From positions 806,001-870,000 of the forward strand of contig NZ_CAKKNC010000001.1 of NCBI RefSeq assembly GCF_918741285.1: 64,000 nt of DNA, given 5' to 3'. How positions within the stretch are numbered: the stretch's first letter is position 1; each line of letters starts with the position of its first letter. A program made the translations under genes and the position numbers. The notes beneath the pieces are model-generated. The model was not told the origin of the DNA. It worked only from the letters and a program-made list of their open reading frames with translations, and did no database searches. Shown here piece after piece: positions 18,978 to 27,112 of the stretch. The stretch comes from Sphingobium sp. CECT 9361 (GTDB lineage: Bacteria; Pseudomonadota; Alphaproteobacteria; Sphingomonadales; Sphingomonadaceae).

Positions 18978-19795
18978 AACGCACGCATCTGCCTTTGAAC
19001 GGCCTGCGCGTGCTGGACGCCGCCGCGCGGCACCTGAGCTTCACGCGCGCCGCGGATGAGCTGGCGGTGACGCCGGCTGCCGTGGGTCAGCAGATCCGCG
19101 CGCTGGAGGATATGCTGGGCGTCGTCCTGTTCCGCCGCACGCCCAAGGGGCTGGAACTGACGCCGGAGACCGAAGCGGGTCTCGACGCGCTGCGGTCCGG
19201 CTTCCTGATGTTCGAGGAATCGGTCCGCGCGATGCAGGTCGGCCAATCGAGCCAGTCGCTCACCATCGCCGCCCCGCGCGACATCACCGCGAAATGGCTG
19301 CAGCGTCAGCTTGCGCTCTATGCCGCCAATCAGCCCGATCTGCATTTCGCGCTGGTCGCCGCCGACGATACGCTCGACTTCACCGAAGCCAATCTCGACA
19401 TCGCCTTGCGCCTCACCGACGGCCCCGGCGACCATGAAGGAGTGCGGGTCGGCGATGCGGCGTTCGTTACTGTCACTGCACCGCAAAATGGGCCGCAGAA
19501 CGGGAACGATCATCTGATCGATTGGCCGGGTTGCCCGATGGAAACCGAAGGCGGGGATGCGCTGATGCGCGTCGCCGATGCCGGTCTTGCGATCGAAGCG
19601 GCAGCCAATGGTTTCGGCCGCGCCACCGTGCCGCTGCTGCTGGCCCAGCGCGATCTGGCCGATGGCCGCGTCCGCCAGATCGGCGAGCCTGTCGACTCCG
19701 CGCGCGGCTACTGGCTCGTCGCGCCGCTGCCCCAGTGGCGGCAGAAGAAGGTGAAGGCGCTGGTGGAAGCGCTCAAGGGCGGCAACCCGACATGA
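18974..19795 (+). CDS. LysR-family transcriptional regulator, GcvA-like
   Basis: 273 residues. The N-terminal winged helix (LNGLRVLDAAARHLSFTRAADELAVTPAAVGQQIRALED) has the GcvA-subgroup spelling. The C-terminal effector domain is shortened and contains AAPRDITAKWLQRQL. It is coupled to apaG and to the GNAT gene by ATGA overlaps on both sides. Target and effector are unknown. Confidence 0.88.
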   Translation: MKRTHLPLNGLRVLDAAARHLSFTRAADELAVTPAAVGQQIRALEDMLGVVLFRRTPKGLELTPETEAGLDALRSGFLMFEESVRAMQVGQSSQSLTIAAPRDITAKWLQRQLALYAANQPDLHFALVAADDTLDFTEANLDIALRLTDGPGDHEGVRVGDAAFVTVTAPQNGPQNGNDHLIDWPGCPMETEGGDALMRVADAGLAIEAAANGFGRATVPLLLAQRDLADGRVRQIGEPVDSARGYWLVAPLPQWRQKKVKALVEALKGGNPT

Positions 19796-20322
19796 TCGCG
19801 CCGGAGCTTGTCGCGACCGATCGCCTGACGCTCCGCCCTTTGTTGGCCAGCGATGCGGAAGCATTGTTTCCGGCTTTCTCCGATCCCGAATTGATGACCT
19901 GGTGGTCCAGCGGTCCCCATGCCAGCGTCGAGGAAACCCGCGCCTATATCGCCCCCGATGGCGGTTATGCAGAAGACTGGTTCGCCTGGGCAATCACGCT
20001 GCGCGGCGGCGAAGCACTGGGCCGCGTCGGTGCGGGGATGCGTCGCGCCAACGTATGGGAAATCGGCTATCTCCTGCGCCGCGATCTGTGGGGCAGGGGC
20101 TATGCCCGCGAAGCCGTGTCCGGCATCGTCGATCATCTGTTCGCGGAAAAGGACGCCCGCCGCATCTTCGCCGATGTCGATCCCGACAATGTCCTCTCCA
20201 TCGGCTTGCTCCGCCGCCTTGGCTTCCGCGAAGAAGGCCGCCTGCGCGGCGAATGGGAAACGCATCTGGGTGTGCGGGACAGCCTGATCTTCGGATTGCT
20301 GAAGGACGAGTGGAACGCCTAA
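19792..20322 (+). CDS. GNAT acetyltransferase, RimJ/RimL type
   Basis: 176 residues. TDRLTLRPLLASDAEALF opens the domain, WEIGYLLRRDLWGRGYAREAV contains the acetyl-CoA-binding R/Q-x-x-G-x-G/A region, and NVLSIGLLRRLGFREEGRLRG closes it. This subgroup typically acetylates protein N-termini or small amines; the substrate here is unknown. The ATG overlaps the LysR stop. It is the last gene of the apaG-lysR-GNAT unit. Confidence 0.88.
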   Translation: MIAPELVATDRLTLRPLLASDAEALFPAFSDPELMTWWSSGPHASVEETRAYIAPDGGYAEDWFAWAITLRGGEALGRVGAGMRRANVWEIGYLLRRDLWGRGYAREAVSGIVDHLFAEKDARRIFADVDPDNVLSIGLLRRLGFREEGRLRGEWETHLGVRDSLIFGLLKDEWNA

Positions 20323-20326
20323 CCCT

Positions 20327-20438
20327 CCCTCTCCCCTTCAGGGGAGAGGGCCGGGGAGAGGGGGAGTCACTGGAACCTTCCCGTGAGTCCCCCTCTCCTG
20401 GCATCGCTACGCTCGCCGTCCTCTCCCCTAAAGGAGAG
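20327..20438. repeat. Nested inverted repeats in the convergent gap between GNAT and uup genes
   Basis: Three palindromic pieces are visible: CCCTCTCCCC-TTCA-GGGGAGAGGG (20327-20350, perfect 10-bp stem), a 15-bp arm at 20356-20370 pairing with 20383-20397 (one mismatch), and CTCTCC/GGAGAG at 20421-20438. The position between convergent genes suits a two-way terminator, but the element also looks like a dispersed CTCTCCCC-type intergenic repeat. Confidence 0.55.
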
Positions 20439-20446
20439 AGGAAATT

Positions 20447-22237
20447 CTACCCCAACCCCTCGGCCTTCTCCGCCAGTTCCAGCCACCGCTCTTCCGCCGC
20501 ATCCTTCTCCGCCCGCGCCAGATCGATGGCTTTCGTCAAAGCCGCGAACTTCTTCGGATGCTTCACATACAGTTCCGGGTCCGCGAGCAACGCTTCGTCC
20601 CGCGCAATCGCCGCTTCGATTTCCTCGATCCGCCGCGGCAGCAATTCATAATCCCGCTGATCCTTATACGACAGCTTCACGGCCTTCACTGGCGGAGGCG
20701 GCGCATCGGGGGTGCGCGAGGCTTCGGCTTTCTTGAAAGCCTTGGGCGCCATCCGCGCCTTGCGCTGCTTCACCCAGTCCTGATAGCCGCCCACGACGAT
20801 GTCGATCTCGCCTGTCCCGTCGAGACCCAGCGTCAGCGTCACGGTCTTGTCGAGAAAGTCACGGTCATGGCTGACGATCAGGACGGTGCCATCATAATCG
20901 GCGATCACTTCCTGCAACAGGTCCATGGTTTCCAGATCGAGGTCGTTGGTCGGCTCGTCGAGCACCAGCAGATTCGATTCGCGCGCAAATTCCCGCGCCA
21001 GCAACAGCCGCGACCGCTCGCCCCCTGAGAGCGTCCCCACCTTCGCTTCCGCCAGCGACGGATCGAACAGAAACTCCTTCAGATAGCCATGCACATGCTT
21101 GCGCACCCCGCGCACATCGATCCAGTCGCCCCCTTCGGCCAGCACTTCGCGCACGCGCTTTTCGGGCGCCATCAAACTGCGCTGCTGATCGATGAAGATC
21201 ATGTCGAGCGTCTTCGACAGCGTCACTGTGCCGCTATCCGGCTCCATTTCGCCGGTCAGCAGCTTGAGCAGCGTCGTCTTCCCCGCGCCATTGCCGCCCA
21301 CGATGCCGATCCGGTCGCCGCGCTGGATGCGGATCGAAAAATCCTTGATGATGGTCCGCTCGCCAAAGTTCTTGGTCGCATGCGATGTCGTGATGACGCT
21401 CTTGGTCTTGCTGCCGTCGCTGGCCATCGCCAGCTTCGCTATCCCCTGCGGCCCCACCATCGCCGCGCGCTGTTCGCGCATTTCATACAGCTTGGACAAG
21501 CGCCCCTGATTGCGCTTGCGCCGCGCCGTCACGCCGCGTTCCAGCCAGTGCGCTTCGATCTTCAGCTTCGCGTCCAGTTTTTCCGCCGCGCGGGTTTCCT
21601 CGGCGTAGATTTGCTCCATCCACGCATCGAATCCGCCAAAGCCGATCTCGGCCCGGCGGATATTGCCGCGATCCAGCCACAGCGTCTGCTTGGTCAATTT
21701 GGTCAGGAACGCGCGGTCATGGCTAATGACCACGAACGCGCCATTGTATCGATTGAGCCAGCTTTCCAGCCAGTCGATCGCCGAAATGTCCAGATGGTTG
21801 GTCGGTTCGTCCAGCAACAGCAGGTCCGGCTCGCTCGCCAATGCGCGACAGATCGCCGCCCGCCGCCGCTCACCGCCACTCGCGGTCTTCGCCTCGCGCG
21901 ACAGGTCCACGCCCAGTTGGTCGGCAATCGCTTCGACTTCATGCGGTTCGGGTGAACGGTCCCCCGACAAGGCGAAATCATGCAGCGTCGCAAAGGCGCT
22001 GACGTCCGGATCTTGCTCCAGCATCACGATATGTTTGCCCGGCGCGATGGACCTTATGCCCTGATCCGCTTCGATGCTGCCCGCCAGCAATTTGAGCAGC
22101 GTCGTCTTGCCCGCGCCATTGCGCCCGATCAGCGCAAGCCGGTCGCGCTGGCCGACCTGAATGTCCAGTCCCTTGAACAGCCAGTCGCTGCCCTGATTGA
22201 TGCCGAGATTTTCGAAGCTGAGAATAGGTGCCGCCAT
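20447..22237 (-). CDS. uup: ABC-F ATPase, Uup type
   Basis: 596 residues with two ABC domains and no TM segments. Walker A sequences are LIGRNGAGKTTLLK near 36-50 and VGGNGAGKTTLLK near 325; signatures are ASGGERRRA and LSGGERSRL; Walker B sequences are LLLDEPTNHLD and LVLDEPTNDLD. A C-terminal coiled-coil DNA/RNA-binding domain (YKDQRDYELLPRRIEEIEAAI onward) marks the Uup branch. Family role: a ribosome-associated ATPase, linked to precise excision of transposons in E. coli. A second ABC-F protein is at 56901-58778. Confidence 0.9.
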   Translation of the reverse strand: MAAPILSFENLGINQGSDWLFKGLDIQVGQRDRLALIGRNGAGKTTLLKLLAGSIEADQGIRSIAPGKHIVMLEQDPDVSAFATLHDFALSGDRSPEPHEVEAIADQLGVDLSREAKTASGGERRRAAICRALASEPDLLLLDEPTNHLDISAIDWLESWLNRYNGAFVVISHDRAFLTKLTKQTLWLDRGNIRRAEIGFGGFDAWMEQIYAEETRAAEKLDAKLKIEAHWLERGVTARRKRNQGRLSKLYEMREQRAAMVGPQGIAKLAMASDGSKTKSVITTSHATKNFGERTIIKDFSIRIQRGDRIGIVGGNGAGKTTLLKLLTGEMEPDSGTVTLSKTLDMIFIDQQRSLMAPEKRVREVLAEGGDWIDVRGVRKHVHGYLKEFLFDPSLAEAKVGTLSGGERSRLLLAREFARESNLLVLDEPTNDLDLETMDLLQEVIADYDGTVLIVSHDRDFLDKTVTLTLGLDGTGEIDIVVGGYQDWVKQRKARMAPKAFKKAEASRTPDAPPPPVKAVKLSYKDQRDYELLPRRIEEIEAAIARDEALLADPELYVKHPKKFAALTKAIDLARAEKDAAEERWLELAEKAEGLG

Positions 22238-22283
22238 GCCGGTGCAGCTAGGCGTTGGACAGCCGCGAGGCAAGGGGCGAGCG

Positions 22284-22673
22284 TCAGTGCATATGACGCC
22301 AGTTGCGCAGATGCGCTGTCGCCAGCAACAGGCTGCCCGTGACGGTCACCGGCACGTCGAAGGCACCGCCCAGAAGCGCGCCGATCAGCAGGAACAGCAG
22401 CCCCGTGGCCCCGATCAACGGTATCGCGGCGACACGATGGTGGAGATAGCCCTTGAATATTGCCGTTCCGCTGATGGGGATTGCGATCGCGATCATCACG
22501 AAATGCACCACCTCATGCTCGGGTATGATGCTGCTCATCACCGGCAATATCGCAATGATTATCGGTAACAGCAGGCAATGGATCAGGCACAGCCCGGAAA
22601 GGGCAAACCCCAGTCGATCGAGACGCGACACGGGGGCTGGGGCAGAGGAATCGCGCATTGCACAGGCTTTCAT
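22284..22673 (-). CDS. MerC-domain membrane protein
   Basis: About 129 residues and four TM segments with the MerC pattern: LDRLGFALSGLCLIHCLLLP in the first helix, including the two Cys residues, then IPEHEVVHFVMI. MerC proteins carry mercuric ions inward in mer operons, but chromosomal stand-alone copies like this have no proven substrate. GGAGCG precedes the chosen ATG; an ATG five codons upstream is possible. There is no merA, merR or merP nearby. Confidence 0.8.
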   Translation of the reverse strand: MKACAMRDSSAPAPVSRLDRLGFALSGLCLIHCLLLPIIIAILPVMSSIIPEHEVVHFVMIAIAIPISGTAIFKGYLHHRVAAIPLIGATGLLFLLIGALLGGAFDVPVTVTGSLLLATAHLRNWRHMH

Positions 22674-22765
22674 GGAGGAGCGCTCCATCTATGTAACAGT
22701 ATATCATTGTTCAAGGGCTGATGCCGCTCATCCCCCGTTCAGCACGCTTCGTCATATGTGGTTTC

Positions 22766-22790
22766 GGAACCGCTACGATCCCCCTGCGTT
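22766..22790 (+). promoter_or_regulatory. EcfG-type (general stress sigma) promoter of the SIMPL gene
   Basis: GGAAC (22766-22770), 16-base spacer, CGTT (22787-22790). This is a perfect match to the known alphaproteobacterial EcfG consensus GGAAC-N16/17-cGTT. It lies 33 bases before the ATG of the SIMPL gene in the correct orientation. Confidence 0.7.
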
Positions 22791-22822
22791 AGCGGTCAGA
22801 CTTTATTTCGGAGAGACCCCCC

Positions 22823-23548
22823 ATGAAAATCGCCGCCCTGATGCTTCCCGCATTGCTCCTCTCCACATCCGCTTTCGCCCAGACGCAGGTGAACATCACC
22901 GAAACCGCGCCAGTGGTGACGCTGAACGTCTCCGAAGCGGTCGAGGCTTCGCCTGACATCGCCATGGTCGGCACCGGCGTCGAAACCCGCGCGCCTACCG
23001 CAAAGCAGGCCATGGCCGACAACGCCGCGCAGATGACGAATCTGATCGCCGCGCTTTCCAAAGCGGGAATCGCCAAAAAGGATATTCAGACCAGCGGCCT
23101 CCGCTTGAGCGCTCAATATGATTACAGCGCGCGCAATCCCGACGGGTCGCAGGCACCGGCAAAATTCGTCGGCTACGAAGCCGCCAATCAGTTGAGCGTC
23201 ACCCTGCGCGACGTGGCGAAGGTCGGCGATCTGCTCGACCGGATGGTCGCGGCGGGTGCAAACAGCATCAGCGGCCCGACATTTTCGATTGCCGATCCTA
23301 AGCCCTTGCTGGTGCAGGCGCGCGGCGCAGCGCTGAAATCCGCCAAGACCCAGGCTGATTTTTACGCGCAACAGGCCGGTTTCCGCACCGCGCGGCTGGT
23401 CTCGATCAGCGAAAGTAACAGCGGCGGCGGTCAGCCCATGCCGATGATGGACCGCATGATGGTCGCGAAAGCGGCGCCTACACCGATCGAGCCAGGTCAG
23501 GTTTCCGCTTCCGTAAGCCTGACGGTCCAGTACGCGCTGGAGCGGTAA
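22823..23548 (+). CDS. SIMPL-domain (DUF541) periplasmic protein
   Basis: 241 residues. A cleavable signal peptide (ALMLPALLLSTSAFAQ) is followed by the SIMPL fold: VVTLNVSEAVEASPDIAMVGTGV, the KKDIQTSGLRLSAQYDYS segment and FVGYEAANQLSVTLRDV. Relatives (E. coli YggE) are linked to oxidative and other stress. GGAGAG precedes the ATG. A perfect EcfG-type promoter upstream fits a general stress gene. Confidence 0.9.
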   Translation: MKIAALMLPALLLSTSAFAQTQVNITETAPVVTLNVSEAVEASPDIAMVGTGVETRAPTAKQAMADNAAQMTNLIAALSKAGIAKKDIQTSGLRLSAQYDYSARNPDGSQAPAKFVGYEAANQLSVTLRDVAKVGDLLDRMVAAGANSISGPTFSIADPKPLLVQARGAALKSAKTQADFYAQQAGFRTARLVSISESNSGGGQPMPMMDRMMVAKAAPTPIEPGQVSASVSLTVQYALER

Positions 23549-23550
23549 GC

Positions 23551-23604
23551 GAATAGGCGCGATATGGGCGACCTTAGAGAAGTTCCACATATCGCGCCTT
23601 ATTC
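23551..23604. repeat. Long hairpin between SIMPL and PepSY genes
   Basis: Arm GAATAGGCGCGATATG (23551-23566) pairs with CATATCGCGCCTTATTC (23588-23604) with one bulged base. It begins a few bases after the SIMPL stop. There is no long T-run, so it could terminate or stabilise the upstream transcript. Confidence 0.5.
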
Positions 23605-23641
23605 ACCACCTGTTCAATGCGTGGCTGCTATGCCATGACCC

Positions 23642-23956
23642 ATGTCCATGCTTGCCAAGTCGTTCCTGTCCCTCGCGCTCGCCGCCACCTTCGTCACCTT
23701 TTCCGTGCCGACCGTTGACGCCATGGGGCGTCGAGACGAACAGGACGCGGCACGCCGCGCGATGCTGGACGGGCATGTCATGCCCTTCTCGATTATCAAG
23801 CGCCGGGTCGAAGCCGAAATGGGCGATGCGACCTATCTGGGGTCGGAATTCAATCCGGGTTCGAACATCTATCGTCTGAAATATGTGAAGGACGGCAAGG
23901 TCGTCTGGGTGGACGTCGATGGCAGGACCGGCGATATACGCGGCTGGGCACGATAA
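23642..23956 (+). CDS. Small exported PepSY-domain protein
   Basis: 104 residues: a signal peptide (SLALAATFVTFSVPTVDA) then one PepSY-like unit (FSIIKRRVEAEMGDATYLGSEF, VWVDVDGRTGDIRG). Such proteins often precede PhoPQ-like two-component genes and are thought to modulate peptidase or sensor activity in the periplasm. The response regulator gene starts 39 bases downstream, so one operon of PepSY, regulator and sensor is likely. Confidence 0.85.
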   Translation: MSMLAKSFLSLALAATFVTFSVPTVDAMGRRDEQDAARRAMLDGHVMPFSIIKRRVEAEMGDATYLGSEFNPGSNIYRLKYVKDGKVVWVDVDGRTGDIRGWAR

Positions 23957-23995
23957 TTTTACCGGCACCTGCCGCAAGACAAGAAAAGGGGCTTT

Positions 23996-24661
23996 ATGCG
24001 TCTGTTGATCGTTGAGGATGAGCCCAGCCTGGGCCAGCAACTCAAGAATACGCTGGAAGGCGCAGGCTATGCCGTCGACCTTGCCACCGATGGTGAGGAC
24101 GGCCATTTCCTTGGTTCGACCGAAGCCTATGACGCCATCGTCCTCGACTTGGGCTTGCCAGAGATCGACGGACTGACGGTGCTCGACCGCTGGCGCAAGG
24201 ATGGCAAGACTTTCCCGGTGCTGGTGCTGACGGCGCGCGATAGCTGGTCGGACAAGGTGGCCGGGCTCGATGCCGGTGCCGACGATTATCTCGCCAAGCC
24301 GTTCCAGAGCGAAGAACTGATCGCCCGCCTGCGCGCGCTCATCCGCCGTGCATCGGGTAATGCCTCCAGCGAACTGATCGCCGGTGACGTCCGCCTCGAC
24401 ACCCGCTCGGGCAAGGTCACGCTGAACGGAGAGCCGGTGAAGCTCACTGCGCAGGAATATAAGCTGCTGTCCTACCTTATCCACCACAAGGGGAAGGTCG
24501 TCAGCCGCACCGAACTGATCGAGCATATCTACGATCAGGATTTCGACCGCGACTCCAATACTATCGAAGTGTTCGTCACCCGCATCCGCAAGAAACTGGG
24601 CGCCGACGTCATCACCACGATCCGCGGCCTGGGCTACAGTCTGGATGAGCCGGTTGCGTGA
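23996..24661 (+). CDS. OmpR/PhoP-family response regulator
   Basis: 221 residues. The receiver has LIVEDEPSL, the phospho-acceptor Asp in VLDLGLPEIDG near residue 51, and the Lys in LAKPFQSEEL. The C-terminal winged helix carries TAQEYKLLSYLIHHKGKVVS and TIEVFVTRIRKKLG. AAGGGG precedes the ATG. Its partner kinase follows after an inverted-repeat element. The stimulus is unknown; the neighbours suggest envelope sensing. Confidence 0.92.
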   Translation: MRLLIVEDEPSLGQQLKNTLEGAGYAVDLATDGEDGHFLGSTEAYDAIVLDLGLPEIDGLTVLDRWRKDGKTFPVLVLTARDSWSDKVAGLDAGADDYLAKPFQSEELIARLRALIRRASGNASSELIAGDVRLDTRSGKVTLNGEPVKLTAQEYKLLSYLIHHKGKVVSRTELIEHIYDQDFDRDSNTIEVFVTRIRKKLGADVITTIRGLGYSLDEPVA

Positions 24662-24703
24662 GGACATCCCCGCCCAATCGCGTGCGGTGATTTATCCTGT
24701 TTT

Positions 24704-24791
24704 CGTCATTGCCGCGCAGGCGGGAATCCCTCTCCCACCATCCGTCCTTGACGCACGGTCCGGAGCTGGATTCCCGCCTTCGCGGGAATGA
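24704..24791. repeat. Imperfect inverted-repeat element (REP/MITE-like) between regulator and kinase genes
   Basis: Arms of 25 bases (24704-24728 and 24767-24791) match at 23 of 25 positions. The arms begin GTCATT and contain GGCGGGAATCC. They flank about 38 bases. The right end lies 22 bases before the kinase GTG. Elements with this GTCATTCCCGCG...GGCGGGAATCC form are common as dispersed intergenic repeats in proteobacteria. Confidence 0.65.
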
Positions 24792-24813
24792 CTGAAATTC
24801 GCGTGTACGTTTC

Positions 24814-26166
24814 GTGAAGCTTCTCGGGACCCGATCCACCGGCTCGCTCAGCCGCCGAATCATCGGCATTGCGTCCCTGTGGATCGTGGTTCTGCTCTTG
24901 GGCGGGGGCGTCGCGCTGGATCGGGTGCTGGCGGACGCCGTCACGCGCAATTTCGACGACGGCATGAATTATGTGCTGACCGCGATGATCGCCTCGGCGG
25001 AAATCGGTCCCGATGGCGAAGTGCTGTTCAACCGGCCGCTCGCCGATCAGCGGTTTCTCGAACCCAATAGCGGCCTTTATTACCAGATCAGCGCGCCGGA
25101 CCGCGAAGACTGGCGGTCGCGCTCGCTGTGGGATCGCGCGCTCGCGGTCGATCTGACGCATGGCGATCGGGACTTCCATGTGTACAACAGCAAGCAGTTT
25201 CCCGGCGAGGATCTGCGCGTCATGGAACGGGGCGTGGTCCTGCCCGGCTCCAATGTCCGCTGGATGTTCATGGTGGCGCAGGCGCGATCCGGCCTCGACG
25301 CGCAGATCAAGACGCTGCGCTCCACCCTGATAAAGAGCTTCGCGCTGCTGGGCATGGGCCTGATCATCATGGTCGCGCTTCAAACGTTCTACGGCCTGTT
25401 GCCGCTGCGCCGGGTGCGGCTGGAAATCATCGCCATGCGCGCTGGAGAAAAAAGCCGCGTTACCGCCGCCATGCCCGCCGAAGTCCGCCCCATGGTCGAG
25501 GAACTCAATGCGCTGCTGGCCCATAACGAGCGTCAGGCGGAGGAAGCGCGCACCCATGCCGGCAACCTCGCCCACGCGCTCAAGACGCCACTCACCGTCA
25601 TCATGAACGCCGCCACCGCCAAAGCGCCCGATCTTGGCGACACCGTGATCCGCGAAGCCACCACCATGCGGCGGCAAGTCGATCACCACCTCGCCCGCGC
25701 CCGCGCCGTGGGCCGTCGCGGCTCCGCGCAAAGCCGCGCCGAAGTCTGGGCCAGCCTGCAAGCCGTCGAACGCGCCGTCGCGCGCCTTTACCCCTATGTC
25801 CGCATCGACATGGATGGCGACAAGACGGCGGCGGTGCGCGTCGAGCGGCAGGATCTCGACGAACTGCTCGGCAACCTCATAGAGAACGCCGCCAAATATG
25901 GCGGCGGCAGCGTCTTCGCCACGGTCGAACGCAACATGGATACCGTCGACATATTGGTGGAAGACGACGGTCGCGGCATCGCCGAAGCCGACCGCGAACG
26001 CATCTTCGACAGAGGCGTCCGCCTCGATTCCGGCAAACCCGGCACCGGCCTCGGCCTCGCCATCGTCCGCGACGTAGCGGAAATCTACGGCGGCACCGTC
26101 ACTCTGGAAGAGAGCGAGGATCTGGGTGGGCTTCTGGTGCGCCTGAGGTTACCTGCAGCGGTCTAG
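24814..26166 (+). CDS. PhoQ-like sensor histidine kinase
   Basis: 450 residues. TM1 (SLWIVVLLLGGGVAL) near 30 and TM2 (LLGMGLIIMVALQTFY) near 185 flank a periplasmic sensor. An H-box (NLAHALKTPLTVIMN) near 255 carries the phospho-His. The ATPase lobe has N (NLIENAAKYGG), G1 (EDDGRGIAE) and G2 (GTGLGLAIV). The start is GTG; no strong ribosome binding site is seen because the inverted-repeat element occupies the spacer. It pairs with the response regulator upstream. Confidence 0.9.
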   Translation: MKLLGTRSTGSLSRRIIGIASLWIVVLLLGGGVALDRVLADAVTRNFDDGMNYVLTAMIASAEIGPDGEVLFNRPLADQRFLEPNSGLYYQISAPDREDWRSRSLWDRALAVDLTHGDRDFHVYNSKQFPGEDLRVMERGVVLPGSNVRWMFMVAQARSGLDAQIKTLRSTLIKSFALLGMGLIIMVALQTFYGLLPLRRVRLEIIAMRAGEKSRVTAAMPAEVRPMVEELNALLAHNERQAEEARTHAGNLAHALKTPLTVIMNAATAKAPDLGDTVIREATTMRRQVDHHLARARAVGRRGSAQSRAEVWASLQAVERAVARLYPYVRIDMDGDKTAAVRVERQDLDELLGNLIENAAKYGGGSVFATVERNMDTVDILVEDDGRGIAEADRERIFDRGVRLDSGKPGTGLGLAIVRDVAEIYGGTVTLEESEDLGGLLVRLRLPAAV

Positions 26167-26332
26167 CGGGATGGCCAACGCATGCGATTCGAAGGGCATG
26201 AATGTCAGTTGGCTTTCGACGGATCGACTTTTGCGCCTGAACGATGGCGCTATCGGCGGCTTCGGCATTAGCCCTCTTGGAGCTTCCATCCTGCGGCACT
26301 AGAGGCAGGCGGACAATCGACAGGAGTCCTGC

Positions 26333-26917
26333 ATGATCACGATCGAGACCGATCGGCTTATTCTAAGAGGCTTCCGCGAAGGCGATGCGGAGGATCTCTT
26401 CGCCTTCCTCCATCATCCCGGTGCGAGTTGCTTCCTGTCGATGAAGCTTGAGACCCTCGCGGCGGCCCGTGCCGAGGCCATTAAGCGTGCAGTTTCCGAT
26501 GACGTTTTTGCAATCGAGCATCGCCAGAGCGGTCGCGTTATCGGGGAGGTATTCGGCCACCTTGAGCCGCCAGATACATTCTCCATCGCGTGGCAGGTGA
26601 ACACGGATTTCGCGCGCCAGGGCTTCGCCTTGGAGGCAGCCCGAGCGGTAATCGATGACCTGTTCGAGAGGCACGGTATCCGTCGCATCTATGCGTATGT
26701 CGAGACTGACAACCTTGCTTCGCAACGCCTCTGCGTGCGTCTCGGCATGAGGCAGGAAGGCCTGTTTAGAGAGTTCATTTCATTTGAAGCGGATGAGGCA
26801 GGGGCGCCGATCTATGTCGACACACTTCAGTTCGCGATTCTGAAGAAAGAATGGCGGGGCGGGGACACGAAGCGGCCCGAGGATACAGCCCAGCCTGTTC
26901 AGACGGGCGGCGCGTAA
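26333..26917 (+). CDS. GNAT acetyltransferase, RimJ/RimL type
   Basis: 194 residues. It opens with TDRLILRGFREGDAEDLFAF and has the acetyl-CoA region VNTDFARQGFALEAARAVIDDLF and the RRIYAYVETDNLASQRLCVRLGMRQEG segment. A clear AGGAG lies seven bases before the ATG. It stands alone; the substrate is unknown. The gap before it (26167-26332) holds only a short unrecognised frame. Confidence 0.85.
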   Translation: MITIETDRLILRGFREGDAEDLFAFLHHPGASCFLSMKLETLAAARAEAIKRAVSDDVFAIEHRQSGRVIGEVFGHLEPPDTFSIAWQVNTDFARQGFALEAARAVIDDLFERHGIRRIYAYVETDNLASQRLCVRLGMRQEGLFREFISFEADEAGAPIYVDTLQFAILKKEWRGGDTKRPEDTAQPVQTGGA

Positions 26918-27112
26918 CGCCATCTGGCTGGAAGGCGGGGGAGGCAATTTCCCGACCGTTCGCCTGTCGCGTCCGGTGGCCTTGCATTTCCCCTGTCCTA
27001 CAGCCCGGTCGTTCCGCTAACGCACGCATCCCCTATCCTCACGCTTCGACTTCCCATGGTATTTACCTGCCCCGCACACGTCCATTGCGCCGGATAACCG
27101 CGTGGCTGCGGA

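Noticed and set aside
26168-26310. Short open frame (about 42 codons) after the histidine kinase gene
   Set aside because: No ribosome binding site and no recognisable feature; likely chance.
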